From: Colocasia esculenta | Lineage: Eukaryota > Streptophyta > Magnoliopsida > Alismatales > Araceae | DNA length: 64,000 nt | Direction: 5' to 3' | Assembly (NCBI GenBank): GCA_014218235.1 | Contig: CM024758.1 | Location: 98,679,698 to 98,743,697, forward strand | Shown: piece after piece, positions 50,401 through 62,400 of the stretch | Layout of the letters: the number at the start of each line of letters is the position of its first letter | How positions within the stretch are numbered: position 1 is the first letter of the stretch | Translations under genes and position numbers: made by a program | Notes under the pieces: model-generated | Database searches by the model: none | What the model saw: the letters and a program-made list of their open reading frames with translations, nothing else | What the model was told of the DNA's origin: nothing

Positions 50401-53400
50401 GCACATGTACTTTCTTGTGTCTTATATCTTGTGGTTTGTCTTTTTATACTCTACTGGACTCGTGTGTGAGATATCCCTTGCAACACTTCGGTGCGTTCGC
50501 GGGAGGCGGATCTGGATATGGAGCCTTAATGGGCATAATACCCCGGTCCGTCACACATCTTCCTCCCCATAAGAACGCCGACTAGCACGTGCAGCTGTCA
50601 GTGAACTCAGGACAGGATCATCATCATCATCATCATCTTCATCATCATCATCCACATTGATTGGTAAAGTATAACTCTACAATCTATCTATCGCCCAGAA
50701 ATCTCATCTTGAAGTTGTTGCTGCTGAGAGTTGTCATAATTTTTCAGATTTTTCCCCTTCATGTATGCTTTCATTTCATTCCTAACTTCAAGTGGCATGA
50801 TGGACATTTGCTACATTCTAGAATTCCAGCATATGTTGTTTAAGGCCATATATGTCTCCAAATATCTCATTTGAACACCAATTACATTTCACTTTTTTCT
50901 GCCGTGCATCAAGGAGAGTACTATGAGCCCAACCAGGATCAATGGCCTGCTCCACCTCTTGCTCTTCATGTTCTTGATGTGCCATATTCCTAGTAAGAAT
51001 GCATTGAATTGCATGTTAATTACACAAATCCCTAATTTTTACCCCTAATTAGGGTTCAATTGGGGAATTTTGGGGAAAATGGGTCATGCAATGTAATTGA
51101 ATCTACAAACAAACTCAAATCAACTCAAATAACTACATTGGACACTCAATTGCACATTAATTATATTAATGACCCAAATTTCTATTTTTTTAACTAATTA
51201 GGTCTTTGGGGATTTTGGGGAAAATGGACCATGCAATGCAATGAGTCTACCAACAAACTCTAATCAACAAAATGATTCTATTGGACACTCAATTGCACAT
51301 TAGTTGCATTCATGGACACAAAATCCCTAATTTTAAACCCTAATTAGGTTTCAATTTGAGGATTTTGGAGAATGAGGGTCATAAACATCTTATCAAATGC
51401 TATTTATCTATAGCATATTCAACATTTCCTACTTTTTCAGATTTTAAAAACTTTTTAAAAAACTCACTTGAAGGAAGAGAGAGAAGAGAACAGAAAGAGA
51501 GAGGAAGAGGAAGCGGCGGCCGCGGCCGGCGGCAAGCCTCCCGGAGCTCTGGTGGCGGCGGCGGCGAGGGAGAGGACCTCCGGCGGGGGGGGGGGGGGGC
51601 AGGGGGCTGGGACTGGGAAGGGGGGAGCTCGGGACTGCGCAGATAGCTCTCTGTCTGCGCAGTCCCGTGACTCCCGATCCCTCCTTAAGGAGGGATCCGC
51701 GGAGTCGACCCTAGTCGGGCCGGATCCGCCTGGAGTCGTACTCCATTCGAAATGGCCCCGTTTCCTATGGAAGCGGCTAGGAGCGAGTGGAGTCGGTGTG
51801 GATCGGCCGGAGTTGGGCTGAGTCGAGCCGAGTCGGGCCGACTCCACCCGATTCCGATCGATCCACCCCCGATTCCACCCAGTCCCGTGGGTGGGTGGGT
51901 GTTCTCCCCCCCAAGTCGGGTCGCCATGGGCCAATTCCGCTCCGAGTCGGCCGACTCCGCTCCGAGTCGTTCGACTCCGCTCCGAGTCGGTCGATTTTGC
52001 CATCCATGCCCAAGACATGAGAGCACTTCTACTCTCTCTAGTTCCACTCGATCATGATGTAAATCCCCTTTGGTGAGTCCTACACCAACGGGGTGTGCGA
52101 GCACCGCCATTGTCTCTATTCTTGGTGCACCACCTCTTGTGACCCTGCAGATGGTTAGTGCTCATGATCTGGGTCAGGAGCTTGAGGATTTTGAATGTCT
52201 TTATGTTTTGAGGGTGAGGCATGTTGAGGGTGATGCTTCGAGTGACACCCCTCCTGAGATAGCCTCCCTCTTGGAGGAGTTCCGAGATGTCTTTCCTGTC
52301 GATCTCTCGGACAGATTACCGCCGATGCGTGACATCTAGCACGCCATTGATTTGGTTCCGGGATCCATTTTGCCCAACTTGCCCCACTTTCGCATGAGTC
52401 TAGCCGAGTTTGCGGAATTACGGAGGCAGTTGAGGAGCTCCTGAGGAGAGGTTTTATCTGGGAGAGTTTGAGCCCTTACGCCGTCCCCGCTTTATTAGCT
52501 CCAAAGAAAGACGACACTTGGAGGATGTGCGTCGACAGCAGGCCATCAATCATATCACGGTGAAATACCGTTTTCCATTCCCGCTTGGATGACATGTTGG
52601 ATATGATGGCGGGTGCTACTGTATTTTCGAAGATAGATCTGAAGAGTGGCTACCACCAGGTTCGGATTCGACCTGGGGATGAATGGAAGACGGCTTTCAA
52701 GACTAAAGATGGACTTTATGAGTGGTTGGTGATGCTCTTTGGGCTATCCAACGCCCCTAGACATTCATGCGGCTCATGACCCAAGCATTGAGACCCTTTA
52801 TGGGAATATTTTTGGTCGTGTACTTCGATGACATCCTCATTTTTAGCCGTTCCAGGGGTGAGCACTTGGACCACCTTCGTCAGGTGTGTCTTGTCTTGCG
52901 CCGTGAGAGTTTGTACGGTAATCTCAAGAAGTATGCTTTCATGACTGATCGAGTTATCTTCTTAGGGTTCATTGTGTCTAGTGAGGGTGTCTCTGTTGAT
53001 TTGGAGAAGGTCAGGGCGATCACCGAGTGTCCTGAGCCTTAGTCCATCCACGATGTGTGCAGTTTCCATTGGCTGGCCACTTTCTATCGCCGATTTATTC
53101 AGGGATTCAGCACCATCATGGCCCCAATTACTAATTGCATTCGGAAGGAGGCCTTTGTCTGGACAAAGGCCACCGCCTCAGCCTTTTGTGACATCAAGGC
53201 ATGCATGACCCAAGCACCAGTCCTTCGATTGCTTTATTTCTTAAAGGTGTTTGAGGTCTCTTGTGACGCCTCTGGCGTCGGTATAGGCGGAGTCTTAAGT
53301 CAGGAGGGCCACCCTGTTGCGTACTTTAGTGAGAAGTTGAATGATGCCAAGTTGAAGTACTCTACCTACGATAAAGAGTTCTATGTGGTGGTGCAAGCTT

Positions 53401-56400
53401 TGAGATATTGGAAACATTATTTGCTACCGCAAGAATTTGTCTTATATTCGGACCACGAGGCCCTTAGGTTTCTTTACGCCTAAAAGAAGCTAAATCCTAG
53501 GCACAGTCGTTGGGTTGAGTTGCTTCAGACCTACACATTCGTCCTTAAACATAAGGCGGGTATGGAGAACCGCGTGGCGGACGCACTGAGTCGTCGTATT
53601 TTTCTCCTATCCCTTGTCGGTGCTGAGGTCACCAGTTTTGAGAGACTCTGAGAGGAGTATCTAGACTATCTTGATTTTGGTCCGATCCACGTTGCTCTTC
53701 AGTCTGGTCCCTCCAGAGAGGACCCTGATTACATCCTTCAGGAGGGCTATCTTTTCCATGGTGGTCGGTTATGTGTCCCGCGGACCTCTATCCGCGACTT
53801 CTTGAGTTGGAAGCTCCATGCTGGGGGTCTTGCCGGCCACTTTGACCGAAACAAGACCATTGAGTTAGTTGAGCATCTCTTCTTTTGGCCCAGTGTTAAG
53901 CGCGATGTGGCTCGCATTGTGGCTCACTGTCGCACCTGCGCTTTGGCCAAGCAAAGGAAGCAGAATACCAGCCTATACACTCCTCTTCCCGTGCCTGACC
54001 ACCCGTGGCAGGACGTTAGCATGGATTTCATTTTGGGGTTGCCTCGGACCATCTGCCGGCACGATTTCATCTTAATTGTTGTTGATAGATTTACCAAAAT
54101 GGCCCATTTTATTCCCTGTTCGAAGACTTCTGATGCCTCACACTTAGCTTATCTATTCCTTGAGGGCATTGTGCGTTTGCACGGTCTGCCTAAGACCATT
54201 GTCTCCGACAGGGATGTGCATTTTGTCAGCTATTTTTGGAAAATCTTGTGGCATCTTATGGGTATAAAGCTCAAGTTCTCTACAGCTTATCATCCCCAGA
54301 TCGATGGTTAGACAGAGGTAGTTAATAGGAGCCTGGGTAATTTGTTACGTTGTCTAGTTGGGGAGCATGAGTGAGGTTGGGATCAGGTCTTACCACATGC
54401 TGAGTTTGCATATAACAATTCAGTCAATAGGTCTATTGGCATGAGTTCATTTGAGATAGTCACTGGTTATAGACCTAGAGGACTCATAGATCTTGTTCCT
54501 TTGCTCATTCATGTACGAGTGTCAGAGTCTGCGCAGTCCTTGGCCTAGCACATTAGGGGTATGCATGATAGCATTCGTCGTCATATTGAAATCAGTAATG
54601 AGCACTACAAGAAAGCGACAGATGTGCATAGGTGGCTACAAGAGTTTCATGAAGGTGACTACGTTATGATCAGGGTCAGACCTGAACGGCTTCTTTTGGG
54701 AGTCGTGAAGAAACTACAAGCTCGAGGGGTTGTGCCCTTCAAAATGCTGAAGCGAATAGGAACGAACGCGTATGTTGTTGACTTACCACCAGATTATGGT
54801 TTCAGTTCCACATTCAATGTCTCAGATTTGGTAGCCTATAGGGATCCAGCAGTGATATCCAATGATCCTACTTCCCCTCTTGTGAGTAATCCCGCACCTG
54901 AGCGTCCAGCTCCGACCTCGAGTACAGCACGACGTGAGCTTATTGACTATATATTAGTTGAGTAGGTTATTACGTCTAGACGAAGCCTTTCAACGCTACC
55001 TGATCGGTTGGAGAGGGCGGCTAGCGACCGAGGACACTTGGTCCACTCGAGAGGAGTTACAGCGTCTTGACCCAGATTTGTTGGAGAGATATCAGAGTGG
55101 CCAGAACCCTCACTCGACAGAGTCGAGTTCCTCCCAGCCAGAGAGGATGGTGCGGACACCCGTGCACGCCCTGTTTGACCCGACACATGTTTATCGATAT
55201 CGTCGAGCGTCGGAGCCGACGTCTCTTTGGTTAGGCGACACTCTACTGGACTTTTGAGGCCCCAGCATATTTTGAGAGGGTCGAGACATTTTTTGTATAG
55301 CCCATTTAGGGCCCATGTGGTGTTTTCTTATTTCTCTGTATTTTATTTAGCTATTTCTATGCTTATTTTAGGAAAAGGGCAATTTGGTAAATTTGTAAGC
55401 CCTGTACCCTTTTATATGACATGTACCTCCGTAAGGAGGGGGATGAAGAAAATTTGAAAGAAAAGAAAACTTGCAGCGCAAGCCTCTTGTCTCCTCCCTC
55501 CCCTTCCGCCTCCTTTCTTCTTCCTCCTCCCCCCCTCTTGCTACTGTTCCCCATCAAATTGGTATCAGAGCAAACCTCGGTCCCTTGCCGACTATTCGCT
55601 GCCGTTTGCTCCCCCTCTGCACTCTCGCTCTCAGCTCTCTATCTCTCTCAGCTCTCTCTCTCCCGGAACTCCCTCTCTCACTTCTTCTGAGCCTTGCGTC
55701 CCCCCATCACACTAAACCAGCTTCCCCACCCCCTGCGCAGACCTCACCCCCATCCGTGACCCCCCCTCTTCTGAGACCCCTGTGCAGAGCCACCCCCTGC
55801 TTCGCCTTCTCCCCCGCGTCACACTCTCCCTCGTGACCCCCTCAGGCCCAACCCCATCGGAAGAAACACAAGAGAAGAAGAAGAAGAAGATGGTGGGGGC
55901 TGAAACCACCCTCCGCCATCGCCGCTGTAGTCCCCGCCGTCTGCCGCAGTCGCCGTCGACCCCACAGACTGCTGCTGGCGCCCCGCAGCCTGTTGCACCC
56001 CGCGGGCCGCCCCGCCCACCTCCGCGTGGGGCTTGCCCCCCCCCCCTCCCCCCATCGTCTTGCCTTTTCCCCCTGACCCCCGAAGAAGAGGAAGAAGAAG
56101 ATCATGGGGAGGGGAACAAGGCCGCTCCCGCTGGACCCTTCACCGTCGCCGTCGCTGGACCCGCCATCCGCCGTCGTCGTCGCCGGCGGCCGCCTTCCCT
56201 GTCGCCACAGTTGCCCTTCTCTCCCTCTCTCTAACTCCTCCCTGCTCGAGGGTTAGAGTATGGTTTGGCGGACCGAATCGAATTGGTCCGATTCGGGCAA
56301 ATCAGAGCGTATTACGGGATTCCTGATTCGCCTGATTCCCATGCGAATTGGACTCGGCCCGATTCTCCCGAATCAGAAAAAAAACCGATTCGGGGCGAAT

Positions 56401-59400
56401 TGGCGATGCGGCGAACCTTAGGTTAGAGAAGAGGAGGAAGGAGGAAGCTCGACCCCTTTAAAGGGATCGGGTCAACCGGTTTGGCCCCCCATTCGGCCCG
56501 CTACAGTACACCTGGCGGTGCAATAGGGGCTCTTAGTGCACCGCCTCTAATTCTGGCCTATACATGCTCCGTTTTATGTGCCGTTTGTGTTGTTGGCTTC
56601 CTCACAGCAAGGTCGACTTGTCCAGCTTGCTGGCATCACTGAAGTGCATCATTTTACGTACCTTATTTGTTTGATCAAGTGGCGTACCTCTCGAGATGAC
56701 TACTGATTACTTGAGTCTGCATTGGAGGTTGTCTGAAGACCCAAGTTGGATCAAATTGAAAAAAGATATTGAGAGCTACTGTGCTAGGATGACCCAGCCT
56801 AAAGAAGTGCATTATGTGACCGACCCGACGCTGATTGAGGAGTATGAACTATGAAGAACAGATGAAAGAAATACATTATGTAGCTGATCCCGCACTAGAA
56901 GATGAGTACTATAGATAGATTGAATCGGAGTTGTCTGAAGCAGATGAAGACGTCCCTGTAGAGAAGCATGAGTCAATGACAGAGGAGATTGTGGTCGACC
57001 AGTCGAAGCCCATTGTGGATACTACCAGTTTGTATGACTTTGATCACATTTGGGGTGATATCGAGATGCACTACCCATTTAGCAGCGCAATTCTTCTCTA
57101 CACATTGGTCCAAAGGGTTTCATGATATCAGTTGGATTCGCTCCTTCCCTCATCTCTCCGTGGATACTACTACACTTCAAAATTCGAGGACGAGTTTTTT
57201 CGAACCGGTGGAGAATGATGGGAATAAAAAAGCTGCACCAAAGGATCCATGGGTTGTTTGCTTATTTTCTTTGGCCCATTAGAGGCCCACTTGATGTAAT
57301 TTTCTCTTTTGAAATTTTAGGTATTTAGAAAAATGTATTTTGGTCTTTTGGACCCTTGGTAGGTGAGAAGGGCCATGTGGGTCTTTAAATACATGTAACC
57401 CCCCCACATTTGGGCAATGAATGTTTTGAAGAAAAACAAATGGCCTAGTGTCTCTACTCAGAGGGGTGTGCCCCTGTTCCCCTTCTTCCTCCTCCTTCCT
57501 CCCCCTCCTCCGGTGGATTCCGGCCTTCCTCCCTTCCTCCCCCCTTTCTCCGGCGACCCTCTCCTCCACTTCCTCCCCGGTGGATTCCGGCACCATCTTC
57601 CTGCCCCACTCTTCCCCCCTTTTTGTCCCGTATCACATCGCTAGTGGATTTGGGCATGGCCAATACCTCTTTCACCTAGTCAAACTTGCGTGCACAGGCC
57701 TCTTGCTCCAGGTTGGACAAGTTCCTGGTGATTGTTGACTGGGAGGACAGATTTCCTCATGCATAGGTGGTTCTCTTGATAGATCAGTTTGAGATCATAA
57801 GCTCATTTTGCTAAAGACCAGCCGATTGCACGACAGGTAGCACAACTTTAGGCTGTAGAAGTTCTGGTTCAAAGAGGATGACATTATGGACACAATGGTT
57901 ACTGCGAGATCATAAGCTCATTTTGCTAAAGACCAATCGATCGCACGACAGGTAGCACAACTTTAGGTTGGAGAAGTTATGGTTCAAAGAGGATGACTTT
58001 ATGGACACAGTGGTTATTGCTTGGAGGGCTCGACATTGAGCTACATATGCAATGGGCTCTTTGGTTTGTAGGCTGAGACATACAACTCAAGTGTTATGGG
58101 AGTGGGGAGCAAGTAAACACTTCCAAGGAGGACAACAAAGGACAAAATCCTACATCATATTAAGGGTCTTGATGATTTAGAAAAGGCAGGGCTAATGGAT
58201 GAAGATGATAGGCTATTGTGGATTCTTTGAAGGGGAAGTATGAGGAAATTCTGATCAGAGAAGAAATATACTGGAGACAAAAGTCTAGAGGCAGATGGAT
58301 TAAGGAGGGTGACAGGAATTTGGATTATTTTCAACGGATTGCATCTAGCGAGAGAGTTTCTCCAACACTTTTCATAGAGGTTGACTACTGCAAGCCGAGG
58401 ATTTCAGATGGTTTGCTGCCATGCGTTTTAGCAGAGGAGAGGGATTCCATTTCTAAGCCTATTTTTGAGGCCGGAGTCCATTAGGCTATCTTTTCCCTTG
58501 TGGCTGATAAGGCCCTGGTCCAGATGGATTTCCGGTGGCGTTCTTTTAGAATTGTTGGCATATTATCAAAGGAGATTTGGTGGCAGCAGTGAGGGAGTTC
58601 TAGGAGGAGAGGGCACATCTAAGGGGTATCAATAAGACTTTCATTATGTTAATTCCCAAGAAGAAAGGGGCTTAGGGTTTTAAGGATTTCAAGCTATAAG
58701 TTTGTTGAATGGCACATATAAGATTGCTGTTAAAGTGTTGGCAGGGGCCAGGGAGGCTGGTCACTATTATGGATACATTGGTTGATCACTTTAGGGAGCT
58801 TTTATTCGAGGGAGAAATATCTTGGATAATTTCTTAGTGGTGTATGAGTGTCTGTTCGCCGTGAAGTATTAGAATAGGAAAGGTTTGGTTTTGAAGCTTG
58901 TTTGAAGAAGAATATGAAAGTGAATTGGCCATGTCTTTTGATGTGTTGGATAGAATGGGTTTTGGATATAGGTGGATTTCTTGAGTAAGGGCTTGTATTT
59001 CTTTGGTTTCCTTTGCAGTCCTCATCAATGGGAAGCCATGCTCATGCTTCCTCAGTGGTCGAGGTCTTCGATAGGGAGATCCTTTATCCCCTCTCCTTTT
59101 TGCCCTGGTAGCTAATGTTCTTAGTAAGGTGTGGTAGAGGGCGGAGGCTGCGGGCTTCATTAGAGGTTTCTCAGTGGTAAGGAGGGGTATGTCCATCTCT
59201 CATTAGCAATATGCAGATGATACTATTATGTTTCATGATGATGGTGATTCATTTCCTCTTATGGCTAGACTTTTCTTGGAGTTGTTGAAGGAGGTGACAG
59301 GTCTCAAGATTAACTTCTACAAGAGTATGTTGGGGGGGTGAATGTTGATGACATATTCTTGGGTTGTAAGATTGGCGAATTCCCAATTCCTTGTTTGGGA

Positions 59401-62400
59401 TTACCTCTTATTGCCAAGGAATTTCGGATCGGATTGGGGTCCGGGGTTGGACCCTCCCAATCCCGATCCGGAATCAAATCGGATCGATCGGAATTTGCCG
59501 GGATCGGGGAAATGGATTGGGTGGGATTGGTCGGGATTTTTTTTTTAATTACATGGGTTTACTAGATATGGCATGAGGAGATCCAATCGGCTTGTTTGGA
59601 GCGAAATCGGATCAATTATGGCCGATTTCGATCCGGATCGACTGATTCTGCAATCCATGCTTACTCCCCGATCCTTGAGGTGTTCAGATTGATAGTTCAG
59701 CGATTTGAGTCTAGATTGGCGGGGTGGAAGGCCAGAGCATTATCTTATGTTGGGAGACGTGTGTTGTGCAGCTCGGTACTAGATACCATCCCCACTTATT
59801 TCTTGTCCATCTTCAAGATGCCGAAGACGGTGGCTAAGAGGTTACAGTCCATTCAGTGTAGATTCTTTTGACATAGTAACAGCGGGACTTGTAGGGGATG
59901 TCACGACATTGCATGCAGCAGCAAAGAAGAGGGTGGTTTGGGACTCAAGAACATCAAGGATTTTAATTTGACACTCTTGTCTAAATGGTCGTGGAGGCTT
60001 GGGAGTGGAGAAAGGGGGTTGTGGACTTTGTTGATTCGGCAGAGGTACTTTGGGAGGAGCAGACTTTGGGATATTCCTTCTACTTTTGGCGGTTCTTCCC
60101 CGCTTTGGCGTGACATCCTCTCACGTAAGGAGTTTCTTATGTCAGGGGTCAGAGTCCACCTTGGTAAAGCCGTAAAGGGAACATGGCTTCTTTCTGGAGG
60201 GATATGTTTTGTGGAGACTTCACTTTGCAGTCTATGTTCCCTTTATTGTTCCAGATTTCAGCAGATCCTTTGTCCTACATCTCTCGGGCCTTTGATTTTC
60301 TCCTTCTTGGAGGGGTGTGGGAGCCAACTTTTATGCGAGATTTAGCTTAGGCTAAGTTGGTATAGTTCCAGAATCTCCTGTTAGTTCTGTTGCAGTGCCA
60401 TTTTCTGACTGATTCAGATGATACATGGGTGTGGAGGTGGGAGAAGGGAGGTTTGTTTTTTGTGAGATTAGCCCACAAAGCCATTACAGATGGAGGTCTT
60501 CCGCATTTGTTTCGTCATCAAGTGTGTAGGCCGAACAATCCGCTGAAGGTGAAGATTTTGATTTGGAGGATCTTGCATGGGAGACTCTCCACTAGGGACA
60601 GGCTATGCCATTTCATCCTAGATCTTTAGACATAATGTGTACTCAGTGGGGAGGAGGATGAGACCATTGACCACTTGTTTATAGGGTGCTCCTATTGACA
60701 GGGGGTGTGGAGGGAGGTGGGAAGGAAGGTTGACTTCAATTTGTGTCTTTTCAGGAACGTACACCAACTACTTTTGGAGTGGGAGAGACACTGGGCTATT
60801 AGAGATGATAGGGCTGTGTGGTGGCTCATTCTTCATGCCATGCTGTGGATGCTATAGGGATAGAGAAACATAAGGATCTTCAGAAGGGTTTCCAGAGATA
60901 GGGAGGCTGTTTTTCATGTTTTGTGTGCGTATGTAAAGGAATGAGCGAGCTCATTGTGTAATGTGGACTCCTCTACTTCCTATCTTTTTGTTTTGTTGGG
61001 GGATTAAATGTGACCAGTTTCCACACTACCTTAGTATGGCTATCTCTTGTATACACTACAAGAGAATTATGATTTGTCAATGACTTTTTGTCAGCGGCTA
61101 GCAATAGCCGTTGATATATAAGATATATGTCAACGGCTATAGTAAGCCGTTGATATATGATGAACATATGTCAACGGCTACTTTGCTCCGTTGACATAAG
61201 TGTAACATATGTCAACGACTACTAGAGTCGTTGACATAAGATAACATATGTCAACGGTTGAAGGCAGCTGTTGACATATGTTAAACATATGTCAACGGCT
61301 ATTTTTAGCCGTTGACATATGTTAAACATATGTCAACGGCTAATGTGAGTTGTTGACATAACCTTAACATATGTCAATGGCTCAAAATAGCCGTTGACAT
61401 ATGTTCATCATATGTCAACGGCCTACTGTAGCGGTTGACATATATTGATGAAAAAATGGCGGGATATTTCCCGCCCTTCTTAATATTTGTCAACGGCTGT
61501 GCGTAGTTGTTGACATATGTTATATTTGTTAGCGGCTATAGAAGCTGTTGACAAATACTTCAACTTTACTTACACACATCCGCCCCGCCCCCTCCCCGTT
61601 TTTGCTCTCTACCCGCCCTGCCCCCTCCCACAGTAGCTGCCTCCTGGCACCGCACTGCCTCCACTTCTCTCTCGAGACATAGAAATCCTTCGCCGAGAGG
61701 ACCCTCTCCTCGTCGTCGACCTCCTCCCCCTCCTCCGAGCCCCCCTTGTCCGCTGCCATGGCCGCCTTGAGGTCCAGATGATGGCCTTTGACGTTATCGT
61801 CCTCTGCACTCGATTGGTGGAGCAGCTGCAGTGCCAGCCGCTGTTTCAGGTTCCTCACGATGGTGTACGGAGCCTGTTTCCCTCATCCACGTCCGGAAGG
61901 ACAACCCCTGGATTCATCGCTCCGTGACAGCAAAGGGCAGGGCCATGCTTCCCAGATCTCCCGTCCTCGCTTCTCCTCCTCTTCCTCGCTCCCATCGTTG
62001 AGCCGGCGGCTGGTTTCTCTCGTGTTTTTGCTGCTATGCACCGGGAGCAGCTGCTGCCGCCTCGCCTCTGGCGCCCGGGGCGACCCCCCGGTCGACTCCT
62101 TCGTGGAGGATGAGGATGAAGCGGTGGAGTACATGGACCCAAATCCGCCGGAGGCTCAAGCCCCGGCGGAGGAGCCCCTGTCCTGTTCGCTCCCCCTCCT
62201 CCAGTACGGCTTCGCCCACACCGTTAGAGCCCCGCCCGTGGCCGTCAACTACATCTCGCTCGGGACCTGTCGCTAGAACCATGCGGTGCTGGAGTTCTCC
62301 GCCTTCTGTGCAGGGGAGCAGAACGACCGCATCGCGGCCGTGTGGCTCGACGGGGTGGAGATCCTGCGTACCAGCACAGCGAAGCCCGTCGGGCAGGTGG

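Larger units (their letters stand above)
45756..50555. mobile_element. Long non-coding TG...CA element, solo-LTR-like, spanning the gap
   Basis: Begins TGTAACGTCGCGCG, ends CCGGTCCGTCACA, flanked by a perfect TSD CATCT (45751-45755 and 50556-50560). The true length is about 3.5 kb once the false duplication and 100 Ns are removed. The interior has clustered GACGTC and GGCGTCA motifs near 45900-46010 and 46520, GC-rich gene-like blocks and a GT-rich 3' half, but no coding domain. It splits the hAT transposase between its BED finger and DUF659 parts. Confidence 0.8.
34973..52008 (-). mobile_element. hAT transposon with transposase remains, nested in the chromovirus
   Basis: The inverted ends catggatggca (34973) and tgccatccatg (to 52008) are flanked by 8-bp repeats CCCGAGAC (34965-34972) and CCCAAGAC (52009-52016), 7 of 8 identical. 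Subterminal GAGTCGG/CCGACTC and CGGATC arrays occur at both ends. On the minus strand it carries BED finger, DUF659 and hATC pieces in the right order. Nested inside are a chromovirus (37667-44022), a long TG...CA element (45756-50555) and two hAT MITEs. Without these the element is about 5 kb. Confidence 0.9.
33976..57640 (+). mobile_element. Chromovirus (Ty3/gypsy) composite, 5'-truncated, inserted in the LINE
   Basis: The order is gag knuckle and protease (about 33990-34964), then pol (52017-54965), chromodomain (to about 55120), an LTR (about 55258-55556) directly followed by a Met-tRNA-type PBS, a second short internal region (55572 to about 57212), and a second, diverged LTR (about 57213-57632). 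No LTR or gag start precedes 33990, so the left end was lost. Two elements that share the middle LTR, with one end deleted, is the simplest reading. The LINE ORF2 frame on both sides shows it inserted there. The hAT element 34973-52008 splits it. Confidence 0.75.
57640..60960 (+). pseudogene. LINE ORF2: end of endonuclease, reverse transcriptase, zf-RVT region
   Basis: Resumes with LVDLGMANTSFT and, after a W-to-stop change, SNLRAQASCSRLDKFLV and DWEDRFPHA. RT pieces include RGRWIKEGDRNLDYFQRIAS (58290), LSPLLFALVANVLSKVW (about 59080), QYADDTIMFHDDGD (59207), GLKINFYKSM and FPIPCLGLPL. After a hAT MITE come ESRLAGWKARALSYVGRRVL and GGLGLKNIKDFN (59937). The C-terminus has KVKILIWRILHGRLSTRDRL and DETIDHLFIGCSY (zf-RVT-like, about 60550-60700). 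Many frameshifts and stops; inactive. Confidence 0.9.

Noticed and set aside
51464..52110. Overlapping open frames of 60-184 codons on both strands
   Set aside because: Caused by the GAGTCGG subterminal array and GC-rich block at the right end of the hAT element; no domain in any frame.
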